A DNA stretch of 64,000 nt from contig NZ_SHNN01000005.1 of NCBI RefSeq assembly GCF_026262625.1, positions 124,001 to 188,000 of the forward strand, given 5' to 3'. This DNA is from Candidatus Litorirhabdus singularis (GTDB lineage: Bacteria; Pseudomonadota; Gammaproteobacteria; Pseudomonadales; Halieaceae). Below are positions 17,488 through 25,972 of this stretch, one piece after another. Below the pieces are notes generated by a model. The model was not told the origin of the DNA. It did no database searches and saw only the letters and a list, made by a program, of their open reading frames with translations. The stretch's first letter is position 1. The number at the start of each line of letters is the position of its first letter. Position numbers and translations under genes: made by a program.

Positions 17488-19835
17488 ACCAGCAACCGCA
17501 GCTGTTTGCCAGCGATCCCTGGCCAGAGCTGGCTGATAAGGGGGTTGTGTTCCTGCTGGATACGCGCAGCCGCTTTGAGCGACAGCAGCTGGAAGCCTGG
17601 ATAGCTGCGCATCAGGACGGCCGTGAATGCACAGTGCTGGCCTTGTCGCTGGCCGGTGGAGAGAAAGAGATTAAGGTAGCGGCGCTCAAGGGGCTGGTCG
17701 ACAAGCACAACGCAGCTGCCTTGGTAGTGCCGCTCAGAATTGCCTGGACGCCTCCCAGTGATGCGTTGGAATCGGGACCGCAGGTGCGCGACTTTCTGTT
17801 TGGTGATCTGCGCCGGCCGGGTAGTTGGAAAGCGCGTCGTATCCTCAAAAATGATCCACAGCGTGTCCACTGCATTGCGGCACAACCAGCAACGGTGGCA
17901 GAACTGCAACAACGGTTTGCGACCCTGCGGTATAGCGAAGCTACTGGAACCAGTCTTCAACTCGCCGGCTTTGTCGCGCGGCAGGCGGGTATTGCGCTGG
18001 ATATTGCTGAACGCAGTCTGCGCGGTGGGCGTTATAAAGTTCCGCGCTACGTGCGCGACAGCCTGCTCGCCAGTCCGGCCTACCTGAAGGAGCTGGAGTC
18101 GCTCGCAATCGAAGAAGGCAAAAGTCTTGAGCAAATGCTTAAGGAATGCCGCGTATACATGAAGGAAATGATTAGCATACCTCGCACTTTCTGGATTGAT
18201 GTGTTTGCCCGCTTTAACGATTTCGTATTGGGTTTGGGCTATCAGGACCAGATTGTCTACGACAAGGAAGCGGCGGCGCGGGCACGTCAGATGGTGCGCG
18301 ACAATCCATCGATGCTGCTGTGGACACACAAGACTTACCTCGATGGGCTGGTGGTACCTAAAGTCTTGTTTGAGAACGATTATCCGTTGCCGCATATGTT
18401 CGGCGGTGCCAATCTTAGTTTTGCCGGACTTGGCTTTTTATTACGCCGCTCTGGTGCCATTTTTATCCGTCGTAGCTTTCAGGACAATCCTGGCTATAAG
18501 CTAACCCTGCGCCATTACATTGGCTATTTGATGGAGAAGCGCTTCCCGATGAATTGGTCATTCGAGGGCACGCGCTCACGTATCGGAAAGTTGATGCCGG
18601 TGCGCTATGGATTGCTGAAGTACGTATTGGAGGCTTGCTATGAGAATGATGCGCGCAACATTCACATCATTCCCATTTCGGTCAGCTACGATCTGATTCG
18701 TGACGTGCAGGAATATGCTACTGAGCAAACCGGGCGTGGTAAGGGCGCCGAATCTCTGCGCTGGTTTATTGGTTATATACGAAGTCTGGCCAAGCCCATG
18801 GGCAAGATTTACCTGGATTTTGGCGAGCCGGTCATATTGGAGCGTTGTCCTGATCCGGACGACAAGCTGGCGCTCTCTAAAATTGGTTTCGAAGTCGCTG
18901 TGCAAGCTAATAATGTGACGCCTATTACCTATCCCTCGATGATCACCATGAGTTTGTTGGGTGCGGCCCCACAGGCGCTTACCAATGGCGAGCTGGTGGA
19001 GGAAGTACAGGCGCTGCTGGATTGGTCGCGGCAGCGGGGCATCAGAGTATCCAGTGATTTTGAACCGCAAAATGCGCAGGCAATGCGTGGTTTGCTAGAG
19101 CTGATGATTAATGAAAATGTGATCACCCGCTATGATGAAGGACCAGAAGTCGTCTACGCTATTGCGCTTGAGCAGCATCCCGTAGCGAGCTTTTATCGCA
19201 ATACCGTCATTCACTTTTTTGTTAACAAGGCGTTGATAGAAATGTCGCTGTTGCGCGCTGCCGAGGCCGGCGATGCGGCGGCCGAAGTGTTCTGGCAAGA
19301 GGTCGAGAATCTGCGCGATTTGTTCAAGTTTGAGTTTTTTTACGCGCCGACAGACGAGTTTCGACGTCAGATTGCGGAGGAGATGGAGCGGGTCACGCCG
19401 CAGTGGGCAGCCTATCTGGAACGCGGCGCCAGCGGTGTTTCTGGCTTGCTTGAAAAGTTACACCCGCTGGTATCTCATGCGACGCTATTGACCTATGTTG
19501 AGGCGTACACCGTAGTGGCAGACTTTATTGCCCGCACCGATCCAGAGGTGCAGCTGGAAGAAAAGGCCAGCATCGAGGCCGCGCTCAAGTTTGGTCGTCA
19601 GGCGTATTTACAAAGACGCATTAGTTCTGAGGCGTCTATCGGTCGCATATTGTTCCAGAATGCCTTCAAGTATCTGGACAATCGTGGCTTGATAAATCCG
19701 GGTCGTGACATACGCGCCAAACGTATAGCGGAGGCTCAGGCCTTGCGGGTCATACTGCGCCGATTGGAGCTGGTGCGCGGTTTGGTCATGGACCGGCGTG
19801 GTAGTGACTGGTATCGACAAGAGGAAAAAATATGA
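17484..19835 (+). CDS. plsB: glycerol-3-phosphate acyltransferase, PlsB family
   Basis: This is a 783-residue membrane-associated enzyme that transfers an acyl chain to sn-1 of glycerol-3-phosphate. It has the HX4D motif HKTYLD (His282, Asp287), a following GGANLSFAGLGFLLRRSGA block, FIRRSF, the NWSFEGTRSR motif, and IIPISVSYD, all in the order known for PlsB. The spacing and the flanking gene resemble the mycobacterial PlsB2 (Rv2482c), which also sits beside a HAD-PlsC fusion. It overlaps both the upstream acyltransferase gene and gpsA by four bases, so the glycerolipid enzymes are translationally coupled. The first 220 residues are a helical region typical of the family. Confidence 0.9.
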   Translation: MNQQPQLFASDPWPELADKGVVFLLDTRSRFERQQLEAWIAAHQDGRECTVLALSLAGGEKEIKVAALKGLVDKHNAAALVVPLRIAWTPPSDALESGPQVRDFLFGDLRRPGSWKARRILKNDPQRVHCIAAQPATVAELQQRFATLRYSEATGTSLQLAGFVARQAGIALDIAERSLRGGRYKVPRYVRDSLLASPAYLKELESLAIEEGKSLEQMLKECRVYMKEMISIPRTFWIDVFARFNDFVLGLGYQDQIVYDKEAAARARQMVRDNPSMLLWTHKTYLDGLVVPKVLFENDYPLPHMFGGANLSFAGLGFLLRRSGAIFIRRSFQDNPGYKLTLRHYIGYLMEKRFPMNWSFEGTRSRIGKLMPVRYGLLKYVLEACYENDARNIHIIPISVSYDLIRDVQEYATEQTGRGKGAESLRWFIGYIRSLAKPMGKIYLDFGEPVILERCPDPDDKLALSKIGFEVAVQANNVTPITYPSMITMSLLGAAPQALTNGELVEEVQALLDWSRQRGIRVSSDFEPQNAQAMRGLLELMINENVITRYDEGPEVVYAIALEQHPVASFYRNTVIHFFVNKALIEMSLLRAAEAGDAAAEVFWQEVENLRDLFKFEFFYAPTDEFRRQIAEEMERVTPQWAAYLERGASGVSGLLEKLHPLVSHATLLTYVEAYTVVADFIARTDPEVQLEEKASIEAALKFGRQAYLQRRISSEASIGRILFQNAFKYLDNRGLINPGRDIRAKRIAEAQALRVILRRLELVRGLVMDRRGSDWYRQEEKI

Positions 19836-20833
19836 TGCTAAAAGTTGGACTACTCGGAGGCGGCTCCTGGGGTACCACCGTGGCGGCACTGGTCGCCCGC
19901 AACGCGCCTATTACACTGTGGGCAAGAGATGCAGATACGGTGAACGAGATTAACGCCAGACATACCAATGAGAAGTATTTGCCGGGTGCCAAATTACCCG
20001 AAAAGCTGCGGGCGACCAATGATCTGGCCGAGGCAGTGGCGGATGTCGATGTGCTGGTGGTAGGTATTCCGTCGCAGTCTTTCCGAGCGGTACTGGAACA
20101 GGTCAAGCCGCACCTGCGTGCCTGGGTGCCAGTGATCTCGCTGACCAAAGGTTTGGAGTTGAGCACCTCAATGCGCATGACCGAGATCATTAATGAGATC
20201 CTGCCCGGTCACCCCAGTGGCGTCCTAACCGGACCCAACCTGGCGCGCGAGATTGCTGCTGGTCAGGCTGCAGCCAGTGTTATTGCAATGGAAGACCAGA
20301 CTATTGTGCGCGAGCTACAGGCGGTATTTCGCAGCGGGCTGTTTCGGGTCTATACCAACGACGATGTGATTGGCTGCGAGTTGGGCGGTGTATTGAAAAA
20401 CATTATCGCTATCGCGGTGGGCATGGGTGACGGTCAAGGGGCCGGTGACAACACGCGCTCGGCTCTAATTACTCGTGGATTGGCTGAAGCGACGCGCCTT
20501 GGCGTGGCGATGGGAGGGCGCGAGGAGACCTTCGCAGGTCTGGCGGGCATGGGTGATATGATCGCCACGTGTATAAGCCCCCAGAGCCGGAATCATCACG
20601 TTGGGGTAGAACTGGGCAAGGGGCGGGCCATGCAAGATATTATCGATGAGATGGTCATGGTTGCCGAAGGGGCTAAAAGTGCACCGGCCATCATGGCTCT
20701 GGCAGAACGCCATGGCGTCGAAATGCCGATCGCCTCTGAGGTGTATCAGGTCGTGAGTGGCGAGGCTTCGGCAAAACATGCGTTCCGCGGATTGTTGCGG
20801 TTCAGTGCCGGAGCGGAGTCGGAGCCAGGATGA
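19832..20833 (+). CDS. gpsA: NAD(P)-dependent glycerol-3-phosphate dehydrogenase
   Basis: GpsA reduces dihydroxyacetone phosphate to sn-glycerol-3-phosphate, the backbone for phospholipids. The 333 residues begin with the Rossmann motif VGLLGGGSWGTTVA and contain the SLTKGLE, TGPNLAREIA, ELGGVLKNIIAIAVGMGDGQGAGDN and GLAGMGDMIATC blocks of the family. The ATG overlaps the TGA of the acyltransferase gene (ATGA), and its own TGA overlaps the ATG of the next hydrolase. Product and context fit: GpsA makes the substrate that the PlsB-like and PlsC-like enzymes next to it acylate. Confidence 0.96.
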   Translation: MMLKVGLLGGGSWGTTVAALVARNAPITLWARDADTVNEINARHTNEKYLPGAKLPEKLRATNDLAEAVADVDVLVVGIPSQSFRAVLEQVKPHLRAWVPVISLTKGLELSTSMRMTEIINEILPGHPSGVLTGPNLAREIAAGQAAASVIAMEDQTIVRELQAVFRSGLFRVYTNDDVIGCELGGVLKNIIAIAVGMGDGQGAGDNTRSALITRGLAEATRLGVAMGGREETFAGLAGMGDMIATCISPQSRNHHVGVELGKGRAMQDIIDEMVMVAEGAKSAPAIMALAERHGVEMPIASEVYQVVSGEASAKHAFRGLLRFSAGAESEPG

Positions 20834-21663
20834 CAGCAGAAACAGGCTATTTCCCCGTCCCGGAATGGGGCAGCATTTTTTACAGCCATTGGAGCCCCGA
20901 AGGCGACGCGCGCGCGCTCGTGCTGATTGTTCACGGTCTCGCAGAACATTGTCTGCGCTACGAGCGGCTGGCTGAGTATCTCAACGGACAAGGCTATGCC
21001 GTCTGTGCTCTTGACTTACCTGGTCATGGTCAGTCCGACGGGACGCGGTGTTTTGTGAATAGCTTTGATGACAATTTGAACGCGGTGCTGGGCTTACGTG
21101 ACAAGATAGCAGCACAATACCCGCACCGGCCGGTGATTTTGCTCGGTCATAGTATGGGTGGTCTAGTGAGTACGCGCTTGGTGCAGCGCAGTCAGGAGGG
21201 CTTTGCTGCTCTGGTGTTATCGGCGCCAGCACTGGCGACTCCGCAGGAGCCGTCTGCACTGCTCAAATATGTGGTGCGGCTGCTGTCCAAGCTGATGCCA
21301 AAGCTGGGGGTGTTGCAATTGGACTCCAAGGGTGTGAGCCGTGATACGGCAGTCGTTGAAGACTATGTGGCAGATCCGCTGAACCATAACGGCAAGGTGC
21401 CCGCGCGTACCGTGGCAGAAATGTTCGCCGCTATGGCCGCGTCCATAGCGGCCGCGAGTGAAGTGAAGTTGCCACTGCTGCTGATGCACGGTGAGGCTGA
21501 CAGTATGACTTCTGTGAGCGGTTCGCAGTCCCTGTATGACGCGGCCGCTGCACCGGATAAGTCTTTGCGGGTATATCCCGAACTCTACCATGAAATTTTT
21601 AATGAGCCGGAGTGGGAGCAGGTGTATTCAGATCTGCTGGCGTGGCTCAATCAACGATTCTAA
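20830..21663 (+). CDS. monoacylglycerol lipase / lysophospholipase-like alpha/beta hydrolase
   Basis: A 277-residue serine hydrolase of the Hydrolase_4 (S33) group. It shows HGLAEHCLRYERLAEYL near the N terminus, LDLPGHGQSDGTR, the nucleophile elbow GHSMGG with Ser108, LLMHGEADSMTS with the probable catalytic Asp, and LYHEIFNE with the probable His. These are the features of monoacylglycerol lipases and PldB-type lysophospholipases. No signal peptide is seen, so it is probably cytosolic or peripheral. Its start overlaps the gpsA stop, making it the fourth member of the glycerolipid operon, where it could recycle lysolipids or monoacylglycerol. The substrate is not proven. Confidence 0.85.
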   Translation: MTAETGYFPVPEWGSIFYSHWSPEGDARALVLIVHGLAEHCLRYERLAEYLNGQGYAVCALDLPGHGQSDGTRCFVNSFDDNLNAVLGLRDKIAAQYPHRPVILLGHSMGGLVSTRLVQRSQEGFAALVLSAPALATPQEPSALLKYVVRLLSKLMPKLGVLQLDSKGVSRDTAVVEDYVADPLNHNGKVPARTVAEMFAAMAASIAAASEVKLPLLLMHGEADSMTSVSGSQSLYDAAAAPDKSLRVYPELYHEIFNEPEWEQVYSDLLAWLNQRF

Positions 21664-21745
21664 CGGACGTTGCATCTAAAGAAGCTGCGCTGCGCGGACC
21701 AATAGATGCGGGCGCCTTGGAGTTATCTTATTTGGAGGAAGGTGT

Positions 21746-22516
21746 GTGAGTAGATTAGAAGGCAAGGTTGCGATCGTTACCGGTGGTGCCAATGGCATGG
21801 GACAGGCGACGGTGCGTCTGTTTATAGAACATGGCGCCAAGGTAGTGATAGGCGATGTGCAGGAAGAGGCGGGGCAGGCTCTGGCAGATAAGCTGGGTGA
21901 CAACGCGGTGTTTGCGCGGCAGGACGTTAGCAGCGAGTCTGACTGGCAGCAAGTGGTGGCCAAGGCGCAGGAACTTGGACCCTTGAATGTACTGGTGAAT
22001 AACGCCGCCATCGTGATGATGAAGTCGATCGTCGATACCACGCCGGAAGATTATCTGCGGGTGGTCAATATTAATCAGCTGGGTACCTTCATGGGTATTC
22101 GTTCTGTTATTGAACCCATGAAGGCCGCAGGCGTTGGTTCGATTATTAATGTTTCGTCGATCGATGGTTTGCACTCCTCGGCTGGGCTGGCAGCCTATTC
22201 CTCGAGTAAGTGGGCGGTGCGTGGTTTGACTAAAAGCGCCGCCATTGAGTTGGGGCAGTACGGAATTCGCGTGAATAGTGTTCACCCTGGCGGTATCTAT
22301 ACCAGTATGGGTGGTGCCGACTTCAGCTCTGCTGAAGACTTGAACAAGAGCATGTATGCGGACTTTCCTATTCCGCGCGTAGGCCAACCAGAGGAAGTGG
22401 CCTATGTGTCGTTGTTTCTGGCCAGCGATGAAGCCAGTTATAGCACCGGCTCAGAGTTTGTTGCAGATGGTGGCTGGTTTGCGGGCATGCGTCGTCCAGG
22501 CATGCCCTGTTCCTGA
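21746..22516 (+). CDS. short-chain dehydrogenase/reductase
   Basis: A classical SDR of 256 residues: the cofactor motif TGGANGMG at residues 12-19, an acidic residue after the second strand (GDVQEE, suggesting NAD preference), LVNNAAI, the catalytic Ser in NVSSIDG, and YSSSK with catalytic Tyr and Lys. The closest pattern known to me is the 3-alpha(20-beta)-hydroxysteroid dehydrogenase and cyclopentanol dehydrogenase type. The start is GTG 21746 with an excellent GGAGGAAGG upstream. It follows the lipase by 82 bases on the same strand and may or may not share that transcript. The true alcohol substrate is unknown. Confidence 0.88.
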   Translation: MSRLEGKVAIVTGGANGMGQATVRLFIEHGAKVVIGDVQEEAGQALADKLGDNAVFARQDVSSESDWQQVVAKAQELGPLNVLVNNAAIVMMKSIVDTTPEDYLRVVNINQLGTFMGIRSVIEPMKAAGVGSIINVSSIDGLHSSAGLAAYSSSKWAVRGLTKSAAIELGQYGIRVNSVHPGGIYTSMGGADFSSAEDLNKSMYADFPIPRVGQPEEVAYVSLFLASDEASYSTGSEFVADGGWFAGMRRPGMPCS

Positions 22517-22522
22517 TCGGTT

Positions 22523-24022
22523 CTAGTCTGCTGTGGGACTAAACAAATCGCGGTACTGCTCGCGCAACAGATTCTTCTGTACTTTACCCATCGTGTTGCG
22601 CGGCAGTTCACTGACCGCCAGTAGCTGCTTCGGCTGCTTGAAACGCGCCAAGTGATCGGCCATCGATGCCTGTAAAGTGCTTTGGGCAGGCAGCTGCTTG
22701 CCCTTCTCAGTGACGCACACGGCTACCACGGCTTCACCAAAATCCGGGTGTGGTACGCCGATGACGGCTGACTCAGCGATGCCGGGTACTTCATCGAGTA
22801 CCAGCTCTACTTCCTTGGGGTAGACATTGTAGCCGCCGCTGATAATAAGATCCTTTTCGCGCCCCACCAGACTGAGTCTGCCATCGCTGTCCAGTACGCC
22901 CATATCACCGCTGATAAACCAGCCATCTTCACGAAATTCAGCCGCCGTTTTATCTGGCATGCGCCAATAGCCCTGAAAAATATTGGGACCACGCGCTTCC
23001 ACTATGCCGACCTCGCCTGACGCCAAGGATGTGCCCGAATCATCGCATACACGCACTTCAACTCCAGGCAGAGCAAAACCCACGGTACCCGCCAGCCGCT
23101 CACCATGGAGCGGATTTGAGGTGATCATCCCAGCTTCCGACATACCATAGCGTTCCAGTATACGTTGACCTGTGCGTTGCTCGAACTCAGCGAACGTGGG
23201 CTCGGTGAGCGGTGCAGAGCCGCAGATAAAAACTCGCATGTGCGCGTAATGCGCTGGGCCAAAGTCGGGGCTGGCCAGCAGTCGGGTATAAAACGTCGGT
23301 ACACCCATCATTACTGTTGCTGCGCTCATAACGTCGAGTACATGTGCGGTATCAAACTTTTCCAGAAACAGAATGCGGGAGCCGTTCAAGAACGCCGTAT
23401 TCAGAGCGATAAACAGGCCATGCACATGAAAGATGGGCAGTGCGTGTAGCAGCACATCACCGGCTTCAAACCCCCATAATGAATGCAGAGTTTTAGCGTT
23501 GGATGCCAGATTGCCGTGGCTTAGCATAGCGCCTTTGGAACGACCAGTAGTGCCGGACGTATAGACAATAGCCGCAAGATCGTCAGCGTTACGGGGCACG
23601 ATTTTTTCGGCTTCAGTGGCAGTAAGCGCTGCTGAGTGAAATTCCTCCAACGTAAACACAGTGCAACTGGACTGCTCGCTAATACGAGCCCCGTCACCAG
23701 CGCGACAGATAATCAGGCTGGGTTCGGCGTCATCGATAAAGTAGTCAAGCTCTCTCGCCGTGTAAGCTGTGTTGAGCGGCACCATCACAACACCTGCGCG
23801 CAGGCAAGCGAGGTAGAGCGCAACCGCTGGCGGACATTTGTCCACCTGCACCAGTACTCGATCCCCCACGTTGGTTTGTGTCGCCAGCAAGTGGCTCATG
23901 CGCGCTGAATGCTGGTGGAGGTCGGCGTAGCTCCAGTCGTCAGCCGTTGGTAACTGCAAGGCGATATCCGTCAAATGTTCGCGAAAGCCATCGTATAACA
24001 TTTGGTAAAGGTTACATTGCAT
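22523..24022 (-). CDS. malonyl-CoA synthase-like AMP-forming acyl-CoA synthetase
   Basis: An ANL-superfamily ligase that would join a carboxylic acid to CoA through an acyl-adenylate. The ATG at 24022 (MQCNLYQML) is chosen because homologues begin here; a further 25 in-frame codons upstream do not look like protein from this family. Visible motifs: the P-loop YTSGTTGRSKG (about residues 154-164), LPIFHVHGLF, ATVMMGVPTFYTRLL, ERYGMSEAGMITSNP, and the C-terminal lysine in NTMGKVQK. The LPIFHVHGLF and TVMMGVPTFY blocks are characteristic of MatB-type malonyl-CoA synthases, so malonate or methylmalonate is the best guess. It is divergent from the permease gene at 24152. Confidence 0.85.
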   Translation of the reverse strand: MQCNLYQMLYDGFREHLTDIALQLPTADDWSYADLHQHSARMSHLLATQTNVGDRVLVQVDKCPPAVALYLACLRAGVVMVPLNTAYTARELDYFIDDAEPSLIICRAGDGARISEQSSCTVFTLEEFHSAALTATEAEKIVPRNADDLAAIVYTSGTTGRSKGAMLSHGNLASNAKTLHSLWGFEAGDVLLHALPIFHVHGLFIALNTAFLNGSRILFLEKFDTAHVLDVMSAATVMMGVPTFYTRLLASPDFGPAHYAHMRVFICGSAPLTEPTFAEFEQRTGQRILERYGMSEAGMITSNPLHGERLAGTVGFALPGVEVRVCDDSGTSLASGEVGIVEARGPNIFQGYWRMPDKTAAEFREDGWFISGDMGVLDSDGRLSLVGREKDLIISGGYNVYPKEVELVLDEVPGIAESAVIGVPHPDFGEAVVAVCVTEKGKQLPAQSTLQASMADHLARFKQPKQLLAVSELPRNTMGKVQKNLLREQYRDLFSPTAD

Positions 24023-24151
24023 GAGGTGATGGGCCTTGTTGTTGCGACACCGGCAGTGTACTACTTCGGTTGGTGCCATGCCGAGTGGGCCTTGCACATA
24101 AGCACTAGCCCGCCTATTCTCGGCGTTCTTTCTTTAGCTTCGTTGTAGCCA

Positions 24152-25180
24152 ATGCCTGACACTGATCATCCCGTAAGCCGTGCCATCATAACCGCCGCGG
24201 CATTTGTTGTTGTTGCCGCGGGATTGAAAGCGGCGCAGGCCATTGTGGTTCCTTTTCTCATCTCGTTGACGCTGGCGCTAATATTTTCTCCGCTGCTGAC
24301 GTGGTTGATGCGCCGCCGCTTTCCCTCCTGGCTCGCCATCTTGACAATATTGCTGGTCATTATGTTGCTAGGCACCATACTGGGCGCGATTCTGGGTAAC
24401 TCGATTAATGACTTTATCTCGGATCTCCCCAAATATCAGGAGCGACTACAGCAGCTCGTCAATAACTCCGTTCAGTGGCTCAATAGCAGCGGACTGGAGG
24501 GGCCGGCGCAACAGGCCGTTGCCAGTTTCGATCCCGGCGCTGCATTAAGGTTCGCAGGTTCTGCGTTGAAGTCGCTCACGGGTTTTATGACCAACGCCTT
24601 TTTGATTATGTTAACAACTGCTTTCCTGTTGGGTGAAAGCCTGGTGCTGAATAAAAAGATTGATGCCGCTATGGGACAACACAGTGGCGGTATGCCTGCC
24701 TTCGAGCAGATTGCGGTGAGTATTCAGAACTATATGGGACTGAAGACGCTCATTAGCTTGGGTACGGGTCTGGTGATTACCGTGTGGCTGGCCGTGCTAG
24801 GGGTCGACTATCCAGTGATGTGGGGACTGTTGGCCTTTTTGCTCAACTACATTCCGAACGTGGGTTCCCTGATTGCCGCGATACCGGCGGTTTTGTTCAC
24901 GGTGTTGCAGCTGGGACCTTTCACGGCTCTGTTTGTCGGCTTGGGTTACTTTGTGGTGAACACACTATTAGGCAGTGTGATCGAACCCAGAGTGATGGGG
25001 CGCGGGCTCAATCTGTCGCCCTTGGTGGTATTTATTTCATTAATATTCTGGGGTTTTCTGTTCGGGCCGACCGGCATGCTGTTGTCTGTGCCGCTGACCG
25101 TTATTATCAAACTGATACTGGAGAATGTGCCTAGCGGACGCCGCTTTGCGATCTTTTTGGGTGGTGCTCCGGCTGAATAA
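24152..25180 (+). CDS. AI-2E/PerM-family inner-membrane permease
   Basis: The 342-residue protein has about seven or eight hydrophobic segments, with the family's pattern: two N-terminal helix pairs, a soluble amphipathic stretch (residues 95-150), then VDYPVMWGLLAFLLNYIPNVGSLIAAIPAVL and GNxxEPRVMGRGLNLSPLVV-like blocks (here GSVIEPRVMGRGLNLSPLVVF). Members of this family have been linked to autoinducer-2 export and to sodium/proton exchange; the sequence does not decide which. No good ribosome-binding site is seen in front of the ATG. A hairpin between it and the convergent PNPOx-like gene may terminate both. Confidence 0.88.
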   Translation: MPDTDHPVSRAIITAAAFVVVAAGLKAAQAIVVPFLISLTLALIFSPLLTWLMRRRFPSWLAILTILLVIMLLGTILGAILGNSINDFISDLPKYQERLQQLVNNSVQWLNSSGLEGPAQQAVASFDPGAALRFAGSALKSLTGFMTNAFLIMLTTAFLLGESLVLNKKIDAAMGQHSGGMPAFEQIAVSIQNYMGLKTLISLGTGLVITVWLAVLGVDYPVMWGLLAFLLNYIPNVGSLIAAIPAVLFTVLQLGPFTALFVGLGYFVVNTLLGSVIEPRVMGRGLNLSPLVVFISLIFWGFLFGPTGMLLSVPLTVIIKLILENVPSGRRFAIFLGGAPAE

Positions 25181-25183
25181 AAC

Positions 25184-25212
25184 CTCGGCGGCACCAGGTG
25201 CTTGCCGCCGGG
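25184..25212. terminator. hairpin between convergent genes
   Basis: CGGCGGCA (25186-25193) pairs with TGCCGCCG (25203-25210) around a nine-base loop, with extra outer pairs. On the minus strand the stem is followed by GGTTTTATT, so it most likely ends the PNPOx-like transcript. On the plus strand the T tract is weak (GGTTGTT). Confidence 0.6.
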
Positions 25213-25222
25213 TTGTTAGCGT

Positions 25223-25816
25223 CTAGCGTGGATCTAATCCGCGCTTGGCGCGTTCCGCGTTCATGCGATCGGTGTCCCCGCCCAGGCGTTCACCCAGCTC
25301 TGACTCATCGACGCCTTCGCTGAAATGGCGATTCGCCAGACCCGCGTTGTACATAATCTTCTTAACCGGAGTTACCGCTATAATAGTCCGCAGCGGCGAG
25401 TCCAATAAGGAGTAAAAAGCGTCCTCACCGGCTTGGTTGCCGGGATTAAGTTTGCGTGAAAGCGCGGTGTAAAACCACTTTTTGGTTTCATCATCATCAA
25501 AGAACTCGCTGGTTCCCTTCAGAGTAATTGCGCCAGTGGCCAAACCTTCTCCAGCACCTTCCGGATAGCCAGCGCTGCTGACGTTAACGGATACGCGAGG
25601 TTCGCGACGAATGGCAGCGGCCCGATGGCGGTGCGCGGCAAAGGTTATCCAGATTTTTCCGTCGTGCCAAACAAAGGCATGGGTAACACCTACGGGCCAG
25701 CCGTCTTTGGTGCTCCACATCAGTACACATTCAACTGATGTGTTGAGCATGCCGTCAACTTCTTCGTCCGTGAAGGGGTAAATGGAGACGATTTCATGGT
25801 CGTGCGTCTTGGACAT
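25223..25816 (-). CDS. pyridoxamine 5'-phosphate oxidase-like (split-barrel flavin) protein
   Basis: A 197-residue protein of the PNPOx-like split-barrel fold. The segments GWPVGVTHAFVWHDGKIWITFAAHRHRAAAIRREPRVSVNV and TGAITLKGTSEFFDDDE are typical of F420- or flavin-binding small oxidoreductases of unknown substrate. AAGGAAA precedes the ATG. It is not PdxH: the PLP-site motifs of true pyridoxamine oxidases are absent. It is a single gene, facing the permease and divergent from the RND operon. Function beyond the fold is unknown. Confidence 0.75.
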   Translation of the reverse strand: MSKTHDHEIVSIYPFTDEEVDGMLNTSVECVLMWSTKDGWPVGVTHAFVWHDGKIWITFAAHRHRAAAIRREPRVSVNVSSAGYPEGAGEGLATGAITLKGTSEFFDDDETKKWFYTALSRKLNPGNQAGEDAFYSLLDSPLRTIIAVTPVKKIMYNAGLANRHFSEGVDESELGERLGGDTDRMNAERAKRGLDPR

Positions 25817-25972
25817 AGCGATTTCCTTTTTATTTGGAATTTATAGAAAGTTACTCAAGAAGGTTACCGCATATCTAGTTGAAATGCCCGAAATGCGGCA
25901 GGCAGCTTCGCATATCTTGATAGAGCTGTTAATCTTGCAGTTTTCCGGCGTTGGCCATAAGGAAGTTAGGTG

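Noticed and set aside
16983-18395. 470-codon open frame on the minus strand
   Set aside because: It lies opposite the PlsC tail and the PlsB-like gene, has no family-like segments, and its Leu/Ala/Phe-Gly repeats are just the antisense of the Lys/Ala/Pro repeat.
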